64,000 bases of DNA, from contig JAIEQI010000010.1 in NCBI GenBank assembly GCA_019747875.1, positions 1 through 64,000 on the forward strand. Direction: 5' to 3'. The number at the start of each line of letters is the position of its first letter. The stretch's first letter is position 1. Under the pieces are notes generated by a model. It saw nothing but the letters and a program-made list of their open reading frames with translations. It was not told the origin of the DNA and made no database searches. The translations under genes and the position numbers were made by a program. This DNA is from Candidatus Obscuribacterales bacterium (GTDB lineage Bacteria > Cyanobacteriota > Vampirovibrionia > Obscuribacterales > Obscuribacteraceae). Below are positions 16,834-25,494 of this stretch, one piece after another.

Positions 16834-18054
16834 TTGCCTCGTCCACCATCTATTTATAAGCCACTTTTGTTTGGGTGTTCGCTCTTAAGTCTTGCAATGG
16901 CGCAACTCTCCTGCCCGGGTTTTTCGAGCGTGAGCGAGAAGGTTCTGGAAACCAAGCTAAATGCGGCAAAGATCTTATTACCAGGATCTCGATTTACAGT
17001 GACCACAGGCTCGATTGAAGTAACGGTTTCCAAGTTTGTGACGGAAGGGTCAAAGGACATAGACAAAGACTCCAAGATTGAAGCAGTAATGATCGCCAAA
17101 ACGATCATGGATGCCGATCCTTCAGTTAAACGAGTCAAAACGCAGTTCTTCGACAGGAGTGCACCCACAGAATTCCATTCGATTACTGTTGGTATCGGTG
17201 ATGTAAAAGCGTTTGGATCCGGCGCAATAAGCGGCGTTGACCTTATGAATTCTCTCGAGTCAGTCAAAGGCAGCACACCAAATCCACCACTTGGATCGCC
17301 TGAGACGAGTTCAAAACCTGTGGATGCAGCATCAGTTAGCAATGCTCCAGGAGAGGAGGCTGATGCCAGCCTGGTGGTCGCTGAGGGCGTCCTTGCCGAC
17401 GAACGCAAGAAGTTGCTTGGTCGCATAAATCAATTGAAAAAGAACAGCGTGAATACATCCGCGTATGAAAGTTACTTCGCACAAATCGAAGAGACCGCAA
17501 AGACAAATTCCAAGACTGCTACTTTGGATATGATTCAAAAGCTGTCGCTAAATATCGAATCGCAAGAGAAAGCTCTGGAAAGAAAGAAGGCACCAGTTGC
17601 AGTATCAGCCGTGTCCTCCAGCAAATCATCACTTCCGCTACCTCCTGGAGTTGGGGACGCAGCACCGGAAGAGCCACCGGTGCGGTCTGGCGCAGGTTAT
17701 TCGCTTGATGATTTGACTGGATTATTCATGGGAGCGATTGCTCAACGGGCTTCCATCCTTCAACTAATTCCGAGTCCGGGTCCGTTTCAAGATGAACGCG
17801 GAGCACTTGTGCGGCGCTGGTATATTCTAGGAAAAGCAGACAAGATTTTGTTCCATGAATTAGAGAACGACGCCAGAATGAAGAATACTGCTGCTCTGGC
17901 AGAGAAGTTGAAAGTTGCGTTTAGAAAATACCAGGTCTCTTCCGCAGATATGCAGGTCGCAAAGGCGTACTTCGCTAATAAGGGCCGAATACCCTGGGGC
18001 GCAGGCTGGGGAGAACCTGGCGGGCATCATAGGCATCAGCACAGACATCGGTAA
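16834..18054 (+). CDS. exported hypothetical protein, paralog pair member 1
   Basis: A 406-residue protein with a signal peptide (LLFGCSLLSLAMAQ). I chose the TTG at 16834 because AGGAG lies seven bases upstream; the in-frame ATG at 16801 is inside the preceding terminator loop. Residues ~35-145 are a domain shared with the next gene: VLETKLNAAKILLPG, DSKIEAVMIAKTIMDADPSV and SITVGIGDVKAFGSG. A helical segment with Lys/Glu repeats (~190-260) follows, then a Pro-rich linker and a C-terminal helical domain shared with the paralog, and a His/Arg-rich end. I cannot name the family. Confidence 0.75.
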   Translation: MPRPPSIYKPLLFGCSLLSLAMAQLSCPGFSSVSEKVLETKLNAAKILLPGSRFTVTTGSIEVTVSKFVTEGSKDIDKDSKIEAVMIAKTIMDADPSVKRVKTQFFDRSAPTEFHSITVGIGDVKAFGSGAISGVDLMNSLESVKGSTPNPPLGSPETSSKPVDAASVSNAPGEEADASLVVAEGVLADERKKLLGRINQLKKNSVNTSAYESYFAQIEETAKTNSKTATLDMIQKLSLNIESQEKALERKKAPVAVSAVSSSKSSLPLPPGVGDAAPEEPPVRSGAGYSLDDLTGLFMGAIAQRASILQLIPSPGPFQDERGALVRRWYILGKADKILFHELENDARMKNTAALAEKLKVAFRKYQVSSADMQVAKAYFANKGRIPWGAGWGEPGGHHRHQHRHR

Positions 18055-18197
18055 CTGCTCTGTATCTTTAATGCGACTTCGGGCACCAATGCTTGTTTCA
18101 ATGAATTGAATGGGTACTTTTGTTATGATCAGGCATAGAGCAAATACGGTGTCTGATCCCGGTGACCCTCCTTATATTTACTCGTGGAAGTGATTTG

Positions 18198-19298
18198 ATG
18201 ATTCGCCTTTCAACAACTGCTGTTTTCGCACTCTCGCTACTGCTGACAACCGTAATCCCAGCCATGGCTGCAGTGACCGCCAAGGTTCTAGAAACCAAAA
18301 TCGCTGCAGCCAAGATTCTGCCCGCCAACGAGAAGATCCAGGTCAGTTCACAGGGCGACGAAGCGCTGGTATCTAAGTTCAAAATTGAACGTTCAAAGAA
18401 CCCTGACCGGGATAGCAAGATCGAAGCCGTACTGCTGGCAAAAATAATCATGGACAACGACCCGTCAATCAAAAAGGTTCGCACTAGATTTTTTGACAAG
18501 AAGTCGCCCACAAACTTCTCTTCCATCACAGTCAGAATTGGGGATATCAAATCTTTTGCATCAGGCTCAATAAGCCAGGTTGACTTGCTCGGATCTCTTG
18601 ATCTCGTTCAAGGAACTGATGCAAGTACCGATATGAAATCACTCTTGTGTGGTGAAATTCCGGTAACGAAAAGTAGTGAGCCCGAATCGGGAGCGCAACA
18701 GGTTGAAGCAGGTCCCTTAGCCGACGAAAGAAAAGCGTTGATTGGTCGAATAAAACAACTTCAAAAGAGCGGTATCAACACCAGTGCCTATGAAAGTTAC
18801 TTTGCATCAATTGAAGATGCGGCGAAAAAGGATGATGCGAAAAACGCCAAGGCGATGATTGAAAAACTTACGCAAAACGTCGAATCACAAGAAACTGCAA
18901 TTCAGCGTAAGAAAGAAATCGCCTCTGGAGCTACAGGTGGTGACGACTTAGACGACTTCGGTGATGTCCAATATTCTGGAAGCCTTGATTCGGCATTGCA
19001 GAAAGCATTTCCAAAAATTGCCAAGCTGGCGATGAGTTCGATGGCTGTACCTATGAGTCAAGCCTTCAAACCGAAGCAAGGTCCCTATTATTTCGAGCGT
19101 CTCTCATTGGCTGGACATTGGAACACCTATGGAGGAGGCGACCGAAAACTTTTCATGGAGTTAGAGCAGGCTGCAAAAACCAATGACCCCCGCCTGCCTA
19201 GAATGGTCCAAGGTGCTTTGACTAAGTATTCCATCAGTCCGCAAATGGTCGAGTTTTCCAAACGAATCTACGCTTTGAAGAAGAGCCAACAGCGATAG
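18198..19298 (+). CDS. exported hypothetical protein, paralog pair member 2
   Basis: A 366-residue paralog of the preceding gene. The signal peptide ends at AMA-AVTA. The shared N-terminal domain has VLETKIAAAKILPAN, DSKIEAVLLAKIIMDNDPS and SITVRIGDIKSFASGS; the shared middle has LADERKALIGRIKQLQKSG and NTSAYESYFASIEDAAK. The Pro-rich linker of member 1 is shorter here. The ATG at 18198 follows GGAAG by eight bases. The next gene starts 28 bases after its stop, so the three genes probably form one operon. Duplication with conserved domain order suggests both products act in the same envelope structure. Confidence 0.78.
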   Translation: MIRLSTTAVFALSLLLTTVIPAMAAVTAKVLETKIAAAKILPANEKIQVSSQGDEALVSKFKIERSKNPDRDSKIEAVLLAKIIMDNDPSIKKVRTRFFDKKSPTNFSSITVRIGDIKSFASGSISQVDLLGSLDLVQGTDASTDMKSLLCGEIPVTKSSEPESGAQQVEAGPLADERKALIGRIKQLQKSGINTSAYESYFASIEDAAKKDDAKNAKAMIEKLTQNVESQETAIQRKKEIASGATGGDDLDDFGDVQYSGSLDSALQKAFPKIAKLAMSSMAVPMSQAFKPKQGPYYFERLSLAGHWNTYGGGDRKLFMELEQAAKTNDPRLPRMVQGALTKYSISPQMVEFSKRIYALKKSQQR

Positions 19299-19326
19299 AC
19301 AAAGCGCTATTCGAGGTATCCCGGAG

Positions 19327-20808
19327 ATGAATTCCATAATAAGGCAAGGACTGTTTACTGCCGTTCTGGCTATCGCATTTCTGCCAATTGCAAGTTTTGG
19401 CCAGGCAGGATGGACTCCCGAAGTCAGACAGCTCACCGTGGAAGCATCAAATCTTATCCGTATGGGAAATCCAGCGGCGGCGCTTCAGGACCTGAAGTAT
19501 GCGGTTGCGAACTGCCCGGATTCGTGGGATATCAATTTCAATATCGGAATTGCTTTAGAGCAGTTGGGTCGAATAGATGAAGCAAAGGAATGGTTCAAGA
19601 AAGCATACAGCATCGATCCTGGTCGCCATTTAGCCTTGTTGGGGCTGGCAAGGATTCTCTACGATAAGAAAGACTACGACGACGCTTTGCCGCTCCTAGA
19701 ACGTCTTGCATCCGAACACGATGATAAAGAGACGTCGTACTCTACGCTTCTCTCACTTGCAAAATGCTATGCCGAGACCGGCAAGATTGACGCTTTTATG
19801 AAAACGATGGACAGAGCGTTTGCAATTAGGGGGACGGACCCCTCCGCGTGGCGATTCGCTGCTCAAGAAATGGATTTTGTCAAAGCCTACAAACAGGCAA
19901 CTAAGTACTACGAAGAGTATCTTCGTCGATTTCCTAACGCTCCAGATGTCGCTACCATCTCTCAACGACTCAACATAGTCAGTTACGACGAAGAAGAAAT
20001 TGAGGAATTGAAATCCATTCAAGATGGTTTCTCACTGACCCATGACACTGACGATCTCAAAGACTTCGTCATCTTTATGGATCCGCAGCATAAAGGTGTT
20101 TCCAATGAAGCGGTTGCGCGAGTCATGCTTGGCTTGAGCGAAATCCCCCGCACCTACAGGCATCAGCTGGAAGCGGCCGGATACAAGGTTATGGTGGCGC
20201 CGACGGTTCTCGATGTTATGCCTCAGCTCGCTACCATGGCGCCGCGAGGTTATGCCGCTGGGGCTGATTGGCACAATTCCAATGGCGCTTTCGACCGCGA
20301 GAAGAAGTTGATTGTAATTGGCGAGTTTGTCAAAACAGAGGGAAAAAACGGGCAGGTCATTGAGGGACACCTGGACGAAACTGTCCAGCACGAATTCGGA
20401 CATGCATATGACATGTATTTGGGATTATCCAAGGAGGGAGCCTCACCAAAGGACCCATTCCCAGAGGTATCTCACAGTAAGGAATTCAGCGACGCATACA
20501 ATCTTGATACAAGTTCCATCCCTCAAGACTTGAGACAGAAACTTGCGTACTACCTGAATCCAGGAGATGCCGGCAAAGAAGAGCTATTTGCTCAGATGTT
20601 CGTCCTCTTCTTCGGGCACCGCCCAGCACCGGGCAGCCCCAGCGAGTATTTCAAGGTTGCATTCCCTCGCGTCCTTGCAGTCCTCCATGATGCCCGCACC
20701 AAAGATCCCGACTATGAAAAGCTAAAAGGGATCTATGAAGCTAAGCTTAAAGAGAATCTGCTCACGCCCGACCAGCGCGTCGAAGAACTCGTAAAACAAG
20801 ACCGCTAG
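19327..20808 (+). CDS. exported TPR protein with gluzincin-type metalloprotease domain
   Basis: A 493-residue protein with a signal peptide (LFTAVLAIAFLPIASFGQA). Residues ~30-215 are TPR units (for example INFNIGIALEQLGRIDEAKE). The C-terminal domain has a zinc motif HEFGH at 355-359 and a candidate third ligand Glu419 in KEELFAQMF, the HExxH...E arrangement seen in gluzincins and similar to anthrax-lethal-factor-like peptidases. The resemblance is by motif only. It ends the three-gene run and overlaps the convergent MerR gene by four bases. It may process the neighbouring exported proteins; this is inference from position. Confidence 0.8.
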   Translation: MNSIIRQGLFTAVLAIAFLPIASFGQAGWTPEVRQLTVEASNLIRMGNPAAALQDLKYAVANCPDSWDINFNIGIALEQLGRIDEAKEWFKKAYSIDPGRHLALLGLARILYDKKDYDDALPLLERLASEHDDKETSYSTLLSLAKCYAETGKIDAFMKTMDRAFAIRGTDPSAWRFAAQEMDFVKAYKQATKYYEEYLRRFPNAPDVATISQRLNIVSYDEEEIEELKSIQDGFSLTHDTDDLKDFVIFMDPQHKGVSNEAVARVMLGLSEIPRTYRHQLEAAGYKVMVAPTVLDVMPQLATMAPRGYAAGADWHNSNGAFDREKKLIVIGEFVKTEGKNGQVIEGHLDETVQHEFGHAYDMYLGLSKEGASPKDPFPEVSHSKEFSDAYNLDTSSIPQDLRQKLAYYLNPGDAGKEELFAQMFVLFFGHRPAPGSPSEYFKVAFPRVLAVLHDARTKDPDYEKLKGIYEAKLKENLLTPDQRVEELVKQDR

Positions 20809-21521
20809 TTATCATTCATCGCAGCTTGTATGAAAGCAGAAACACTGCCATCCATCGTGCCTCGACTAGCTTTCACTGTTCCTTCCTGTGCATACATTTT
20901 TCGCAGAGATTCAGCAATTCCAGGATCGCCGCCAGTGAACTGATTGATCAGGTCTTGCCATCGCCGTGCTAGGTCCTGAACGCGCTCACTCTTCGGATCA
21001 GTTCCCTTGTCCATCTCGGATTTCACTTCGGCAATTAGTTGCGTCCAATCGTCCTGTGATTTCTTCATGGCTTCTTCGCCCATATCTTCAGCCCGCTTCT
21101 GCAGCGTCGTTAGCTGCTCCGGTGTGTAATACTTTTCAAACATAGTTGTAGCCTCAATTAAATCCAAAAGTTCTTCCACTGATGGCTCTTCACCGATTGA
21201 GTTGATTTTGTCTGCCATTGTTTTAACTTCATCGATCAACTTTTGTCGTTCAGCCATTTCTTTCTGAAGATGTTCGAGATGCATGCTCAGCGCCGCTTGC
21301 AAAGTAAGCCTTTGTCCATCCAGCAAATCCTTTATATGGTCCAAAGAAAAACCAAGAGCTTTCAAGGACAAGATTTGCTGCAGCCGCCGGATCTCGGGCT
21401 CTAGATAGACTCGATGACCCGCTTCAGTTTTCCCCGAAGGAACTAAAAGCCCAATCTCATCATAGTGATGAAGGGTCCGAACAGAGACACCTGTCTTCTT
21501 TGCAAGCTCGCCAACCTTCAT
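20805..21521 (-). CDS. MerR-family transcriptional regulator, TipA-like
   Basis: A 238-residue regulator. The N-terminal winged helix-turn-helix (VGELAKKTGVSVRTLHHYDE, then AGHRVYLEPEIRRL) is typical of MerR, followed by a dimerisation coiled coil (~75-105). The C-terminal ~120 residues, helical with SQDDWTQLIAEV and RWQDLINQFTGG, match the TipAS ligand-binding domain that recognises thiopeptides and other amphipathic compounds. The ATG at 21521 follows GGAGGTGAGAGAA; a TTG further up lies inside this ribosome site. It is divergent from a small TonB-C-like gene, which may be its target. Confidence 0.88.
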   Translation of the reverse strand: MKVGELAKKTGVSVRTLHHYDEIGLLVPSGKTEAGHRVYLEPEIRRLQQILSLKALGFSLDHIKDLLDGQRLTLQAALSMHLEHLQKEMAERQKLIDEVKTMADKINSIGEEPSVEELLDLIEATTMFEKYYTPEQLTTLQKRAEDMGEEAMKKSQDDWTQLIAEVKSEMDKGTDPKSERVQDLARRWQDLINQFTGGDPGIAESLRKMYAQEGTVKASRGTMDGSVSAFIQAAMNDN

Positions 21522-21662
21522 TTCTCTCACCTCCAAACTTGATACTAAATGCTCACGCTACGTGAGGTGCAAGAGTTTCCCAAGAACGATTTTCCAGGGT
21601 TTTTCCTCTCATCATATGACACAGCACAACCTATGATGAAAAAATCTAGAACCGGAGTAGAA

Positions 21663-22172
21663 ATGGAGCAATCCTTTCTGGTCTACCTTCTCACAACAAC
21701 TTCACTCGGTGGACTTCTTATCACCGGTATCAACTCAAATCAGCTGGCAAACGAATCGTGGGACGTTTATCCAGACCCCATCCGTGAAGATGCTACGCTT
21801 CGGCATGTGATTGTCTGTTCTCCACCACCGTATAGAAAGAAATTGTTGCTAAGGCTAATAGATGAAATCAACGCAGCAGACCCGTCTCTGCTTGAGGGGC
21901 ACGAACACCCGTTGGAAGTAACGCTACTTCTTAAGATCTCAAAGAGCGGAAAACCCATTTCCTGTTCGATCAGCGATTCGGTGATTTCTTCGGAGAGAAG
22001 TGAACGAATCCGCGAAATCTTAATGTCTACTACTTATGAACCATTGCCAGAATTCTTTCACGAAACCGGACTGGACTTCAAAATAGAAATCACGGCTTCA
22101 GAAAAATTGCCGAGGACAAAAGTTCTCATCCCAGGTAGTTTTTCGTGTTCAAGTGCCAATGAGGATCATTAA
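21663..22172 (+). CDS. small exported/anchored protein with TonB-C-like domain
   Basis: A 169-residue protein. A hydrophobic N-terminus (FLVYLLTTTSLGGLLITG) fits a signal peptide or anchor. The segment VTLLLKISKSGKPISCSISD followed by ERIREILMST resembles the beta-strand/helix pattern of TonB C-terminal domains, which span the periplasm or occur alone in small envelope proteins. The ATG at 21663 has GGAG five bases upstream; earlier in-frame ATGs lack one. It is the last gene before the RNA repeat array and diverges from the MerR regulator. The domain call is tentative. Confidence 0.65.
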   Translation: MEQSFLVYLLTTTSLGGLLITGINSNQLANESWDVYPDPIREDATLRHVIVCSPPPYRKKLLLRLIDEINAADPSLLEGHEHPLEVTLLLKISKSGKPISCSISDSVISSERSERIREILMSTTYEPLPEFFHETGLDFKIEITASEKLPRTKVLIPGSFSCSSANEDH

Positions 22173-22312
22173 TGATGTTTAGGCTCACGTGGTGCTTGAC
22201 AGAATAATGTGATTGATAGCTAGTCAATGCAAATACATCTAGACCTACTTCCACTATCTAAGGTATATAGATTCGCCCTTAGTCTCGCAGATCTGCGTCG
22301 ACAGAATTGTCC

Positions 22313-22435
22313 GGGCGCCTGACAATTTTGGGGTATGAAAGAGAAGCACATAGCGACTCAATTTCAATTGGTGGCAAGTGGGCACCAAAAAGATTTTCTG
22401 GGGGACTTCACGACTCGTTCCTCGGCTGATATTCT
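22313..22435 (+). promoter_or_regulatory. upstream block of RNA repeat copy 1
   Basis: Begins GGGCGCCTGACAATT. GGGGG and, 25 bases later, TATTCT (22430-22435) follow; TTCACG lies 17 bases before TATTCT, a plausible -35/-10 pair. Unlike other copies, the TGCCACC block is present as its reverse complement GGTGGCA (22370-22376) at the same distance from TGACAA. Confidence 0.65.
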
Positions 22436-22441
22436 TATTTG

Positions 22442-22652
22442 CATAAACGGTGAGCACTGAAACAAGTCAGAGCTTTGAGCCGAGGGGCGATGCGGAAACA
22501 GCAGGGATGCGCATTCCGGAAACGTCAGCAGAGAGCCCGCTTAGTGTGAAGGATTGGCTGAAGCACTAGGAAATACTGAGCCTCCCGCAAGAGGCAGCCA
22601 AGCAAGTAGCATGAACACCATCGCGATTTAGTTCGGATGGTGTTTTTGTTTT
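22442..22652 (+). ncRNA. structured ncRNA of the repeat array, copy 1
   Basis: A 211-base conserved segment after the TATTCT box, ending in an intrinsic terminator (AACACCATC, 13-base loop, GATGGTGTT, then TTTGTTTT). Helices in order: GCACTGA/TCAGAGC (one mismatch here), GGGATGCGCATTCC, CTTAGTG/CACTAGG, GCCTC/GAGGC, and a pseudoknot TTGGCTG/CAGCCAA. This copy belongs to the CTTAG...CTAGG subgroup with copies 2 and 3. The 5' end is assumed seven bases after TATTCT. The family is not recognised. A short TTG-started frame (33 codons and on) crosses it but varies between copies. Confidence 0.8.
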
Positions 22653-22872
22653 GCTTGCCCTTGCACACACACGATTTCAGAATCCCTAGAATTATGACTT
22701 CTATCACAGACCAGTAGTGGATATGGATCTGTCGATAGATAGAGTTGGGATTGCAGGATTGCGCCTACCAGATCCAGTTTCGCGTTGAGTAACGTGATTC
22801 TCGGTTTGCTTCGTGGATTATCTTTTCCCTCAGCGCCAGATCAAAATTAGCACCTTATGTGGTGCGGATTTT

Positions 22873-22902
22873 TTGTGCCGAGCCTTAGATTGAGGCTATA
22901 AT
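22873..22902 (+). promoter_or_regulatory. candidate promoter of the HTH/coiled-coil gene
   Basis: TTGTGC, 18 bases, TATAAT. It fits a vegetative promoter 59 bases before the chosen start. Transcription would begin downstream of the earliest in-frame ATG at 22901, arguing against that start. Confidence 0.5.
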
Positions 22903-22960
22903 GCTGATGGGAATCAGGCTGCGGATATCCATAGTATTAGCACCAAATATGGGGGCACGC

Positions 22961-23623
22961 GTGAAAACAATCTCAATCCAGGAAGCTGCGGAAGCATTAG
23001 GAGTTAGCGCTGGAACAATCCAACTGAGATTGCAGCGTGGGGATTTAAAAGGAATACGTACAAAAACTCCTGCTGGCAGCAGTGAATGGCGCGTATTTCT
23101 TTCGCAGAAATCTGCCGACTACGCTTTTGCATTGCAGAGACACTCAATCAGTTTTACCGAGAAGGATATTATTGATCCCGATGATTCCTCTTACTTCGAT
23201 CAATCGATGGTGCGATCAGATAACTGGCGGGCCGAAGAAATCAAAAAGATGGAAGTCCTGGCTGAGACGCTCATAAAACCTTTAACTGATCGGATAGAAG
23301 CGCAAGCTCTGGCCCTGCGCGAACAAGCTGCTGTGATCGAGCAACAAGGCATTCAATTGAGATTACTTTCTGATTTAGAGTCTAAAGTGAGGCTCGAAAG
23401 CGAAAATGCTGCGGCACAAAAGGAAGCGGCAGAAGCAGAGCGGATTGTTTCAGAATGCTATAAGGAGGAGAATGCCGCGCTGAGACAACAGGTTTCAACA
23501 TTGAGCGAGGCGCGAAATGCAAAGCTTGAGAAAATTGCGAGTCTTGAATCCGAGCTAGCGAACATGCAAGAGCTCTGCAAGCGAACTCAAGTTCCGTGGT
23601 GGAAACGGCTACTGGGACATTAA
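22961..23623 (+). CDS. HTH (excisionase/MerR-like) protein with long coiled coil
   Basis: A 220-residue protein. The N-terminus (ISIQEAAEALGVSAGTIQLR, then WRVFLSQKS) is a helix-turn-helix of the excisionase/HTH_17 type. Residues ~90-205 form a Glu/Ala/Gln-rich coiled coil, and the end is VPWWKRLLGH, an aromatic-basic tail seen on several coiled-coil DNA-binding proteins of mobile elements. The GTG start follows GGGGG by five bases; ATG at 22949 or 22901 are alternatives. It lies between RNA copies 1 and 2. A broken second copy of its 3' end precedes copy 3, so gene and RNA were duplicated together, and the product may act on the repeat. Confidence 0.78.
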   Translation: MKTISIQEAAEALGVSAGTIQLRLQRGDLKGIRTKTPAGSSEWRVFLSQKSADYAFALQRHSISFTEKDIIDPDDSSYFDQSMVRSDNWRAEEIKKMEVLAETLIKPLTDRIEAQALALREQAAVIEQQGIQLRLLSDLESKVRLESENAAAQKEAAEAERIVSECYKEENAALRQQVSTLSEARNAKLEKIASLESELANMQELCKRTQVPWWKRLLGH

Positions 23624-23760
23624 CTACACTTATGATACGTGCTTTGCAAGGTTGATTGGATATCTTTTGAATAAGCAATGAATGCAGTTTGTCCGTATAA
23701 ACCATAGGTTATTTATAGATAAACGACAGCAAAGCGTATTTCTGATTCTCGCATTGCAGG

Positions 23761-23885
23761 TTCGCGCGCCTGACAATTACGGCGTTTTCAAAAGCATCAG
23801 TCCTATCTACTTTGCCAGACCTGCCACCACTTTTAAATTCAGAAATTTCGGGGGACTTTTCCGCACTCAATTTGCTTGCTATTCT
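23761..23885 (+). promoter_or_regulatory. upstream block of RNA repeat copy 2
   Basis: TTCGCGCGCCTGACAA, 45 variable bases, TGCCACCAC (from 23822), GGGGGACTTTT, then TATTCT at 23880-23885. The -35-like hexamer TTTTCC 17 bases upstream is weak. The TGACAA-to-TATTCT distance is 109. Confidence 0.65.
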
Positions 23886-23891
23886 TATTTG

Positions 23892-24102
23892 CATAAACGG
23901 TGAGCACTGAAACAAGTCAGCGCTATGAGCCGAGGGGCGATGCGGAAACAGCAGGGATGCGCATTCCGGGAACATCAGCAGAGAGCCCGCTTAGTGTGAA
24001 GGATTGGCTGAAGCACTAGGAAATACTGAGCCTCCCGCAAGAGGCAGCCAAGCAAGTAGCATTAACACCATCGCGATTTAGTTCGGATGGTGTTTTTGTT
24101 TT
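23892..24102 (+). ncRNA. structured ncRNA of the repeat array, copy 2
   Basis: 211 bases, nearly identical to copy 3 and close to copy 1. The first hairpin arm reads TCAGCGC (one mismatch), the central hairpin GGGATGCGCATTCC uses a G-U pair, and the CTTAGTG/CACTAGG helix and the TTGGCTG/CAGCCAA pseudoknot are intact. It ends in the AACACCATC...GATGGTGTT terminator with a T-run. It lies 268 bases after the HTH/coiled-coil gene. Confidence 0.8.
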
Positions 24103-24147
24103 ACTGTGTATTGAATCCATACCCCTCGATCGAGCTAAAGTGATTCC

Positions 24148-24540
24148 ATGAGCCCCAATTTTCCATTCTGCAAACGTTGCACCGCCGCTAAAGCAGATGA
24201 TGCGGAGCACTCAATGTTTAAGCTTCCAGAGCAAGCAATATTGTTCGAGGAGTCACATTTCAACGCTAAAATTCGTCAGTGTCCGAATTGTTCACTCAAG
24301 TGGTTTCAGATTTTTACTGAATTCCTAAACAGCAAGGGTGACAATCAGACCTTTGTTTTCATTCCTATAACTGATGATGATGATGTGTCGATTCGTCAAT
24401 GCAAGAGCGAATCAGCTCTAATTTCTTGCATTTCGTCCATTGCGAAGCTGCGTCGTTATCTCGTAATGCATTATCCAGGTGAAGAAGCAAGCCGCGTAGC
24501 ATGGACTTCTTCTGATCTTCATATTGGTTATCACGATTAG
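24148..24540 (+). CDS. small zinc-ribbon-like hypothetical protein
   Basis: A 130-residue protein with two cysteine pairs, Cys8-Lys-Arg-Cys11 and Cys45-Pro-Asn-Cys48, a likely zinc ribbon. A TDDDDVS loop and a helical region (ESALISCISSIAKLRRYLV) follow. No signal peptide. The ATG has no strong ribosome site (AAAGTG upstream). It starts 46 bases after the terminator of RNA copy 2 and separates that copy from the remnant of the HTH gene, so it looks like an inserted cargo gene. Family unknown. Confidence 0.65.
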   Translation: MSPNFPFCKRCTAAKADDAEHSMFKLPEQAILFEESHFNAKIRQCPNCSLKWFQIFTEFLNSKGDNQTFVFIPITDDDDVSIRQCKSESALISCISSIAKLRRYLVMHYPGEEASRVAWTSSDLHIGYHD

Positions 24541-24581
24541 CCAAGGACAGGATGGCTGACTTGCGATCCATTAAAGTAGGT

Positions 24582-24777
24582 ACAGAGGCGGAGCGGCTCG
24601 TTTCGGAATGCTCTTAAGGAAGAGGACGCCGCGTTGCGGCAACAGGTTTCATCATTGAGCGAGATTCGGAATGCCAAGCTTGAGAGAATCGCGAGTCTCG
24701 TGTCAGAGCTGGCGAGCATGCAAGAGTTGTACAAGCAAGCGCAGCGTCCCCGATGGAAACGCCTTCTCTGGCATTAA
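24582..24777 (+). pseudogene. 3' remnant of the HTH/coiled-coil gene
   Basis: The stretch matches the last ~65 codons of the gene at 22961-23623, many differences being synonymous. An extra base in GCTCTTAAGG (against GCTATAAGG) creates an in-frame TAA. After the shift the reading resumes as KEEDAALRQQVSSLSE and ends KRLLWH. The 5' part is missing. The similarity continues past the stop (ACTACAGTTATGAAAAGCGCTTTGCAAG) toward RNA copy 3, marking one duplicated unit. Confidence 0.8.
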
Positions 24778-24914
24778 CTACAGTTATGAAAAGCGCTTTG
24801 CAAGATCGTTCCAATAACTCCTGAGTATCTAGTGAATACTTCGAGTCTATATGTTCCATAGATGGTATATACCTAACCGCTAGTAAAGCTGCAATTTCAG
24901 TTATTGCTAATAAG

Positions 24915-25038
24915 TTCGCGCGCCTGACAATTGACTGACTCTCCGAACCATTTGTCATATTTAGCTTGATGGCTCTGCCACCACATTTGGATATAGAATT
25001 TTCGGGGGACTTTTACGCACTCAATTTGCTGCTATTCT
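24915..25038 (+). promoter_or_regulatory. upstream block of RNA repeat copy 3
   Basis: TTCGCGCGCCTGACAA as in copy 2, 45 variable bases only partly alignable with copy 2, TGCCACCAC (from 24976), GGGGGACTTTT, TATTCT at 25033-25038. An outer TGAGTATCTAGTGAATACT...TATATG block at about 77 bases before TGACAA resembles the one before copy 4. Confidence 0.65.
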
Positions 25039-25044
25039 TATTTG

Positions 25045-25255
25045 CATAAACGGTGAGCACTGAAACAAGTCAGCGCTATGAGCCGAGGGGCGATGCGGAA
25101 ACAGCAGGGATGCGCATTCCGGGAACATCAGCAGAGAGCCCGCTTAGTGTGAAGGATTGGCTGAAGCACTAGGAAATACTGAGCCTCCCGCAAGAGGCAG
25201 CCAAGCAAGTAGCAAGAACACCGCCGCGATTCAGTTCGGGTGGTGTTTTTGTTTT
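25045..25255 (+). ncRNA. structured ncRNA of the repeat array, copy 3
   Basis: 211 bases. This copy gives the best evidence that the terminator stem is maintained: the 5' arm is AACACCGCC and the 3' arm GGTGGTGTT, so a T-A pair became C-G and an A-T pair became G-U compared with other copies. The CTTAGTG/CACTAGG helix, GCCTC/GAGGC hairpin and pseudoknot arms are intact. The next copy starts only 240 bases later with no convincing gene between. Confidence 0.8.
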
Positions 25256-25494
25256 GCGCGCTTTTGCGACAATAGAGGAATGGAATTAGAAGCTCAATAC
25301 AAGATCAAGCTTAGTGCATTGCGATTTAGTCGCGGGAGCAAGCAATAATTAGCTTAAGTATGTCTATTATTCGCTCTTTGCATGGTCGATTATTCATGCT
25401 TTGAATATGTACTGAATACTGGACGCATATATAAACAGTGTATTAGCTGACTATGTTGAATATCAAATCAAAGGAAACCAGTTCTGGTTGCTAG
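25256..25494. other. short spacer between RNA copies 3 and 4
   Basis: This AT-rich spacer has no gene I trust; a 22-codon frame from 25280 has its ribosome-like GAGG too close to the ATG. TTTGAATATGTACTGAATACT followed by TATATA (25428-25433) matches the segment upstream of copy 3 and may be an additional promoter. Confidence 0.4.

Noticed and set aside
22442..22652. Known RNAs such as SRP RNA, 6S, tmRNA, RNase P RNA or a cobalamin riboswitch
   Set aside because: Short resemblances (CCGGAA, GCAGCCAAG, CCCGCAA) occur but the required core motifs and helix order do not fit.
25157..25348. Recurring frame MAEAL..TEPPARGSQASS crossing several RNA copies
   Set aside because: It runs through the pseudoknot and terminator, starts at TTG without a ribosome site, and differences between copies preserve base pairing rather than the peptide.
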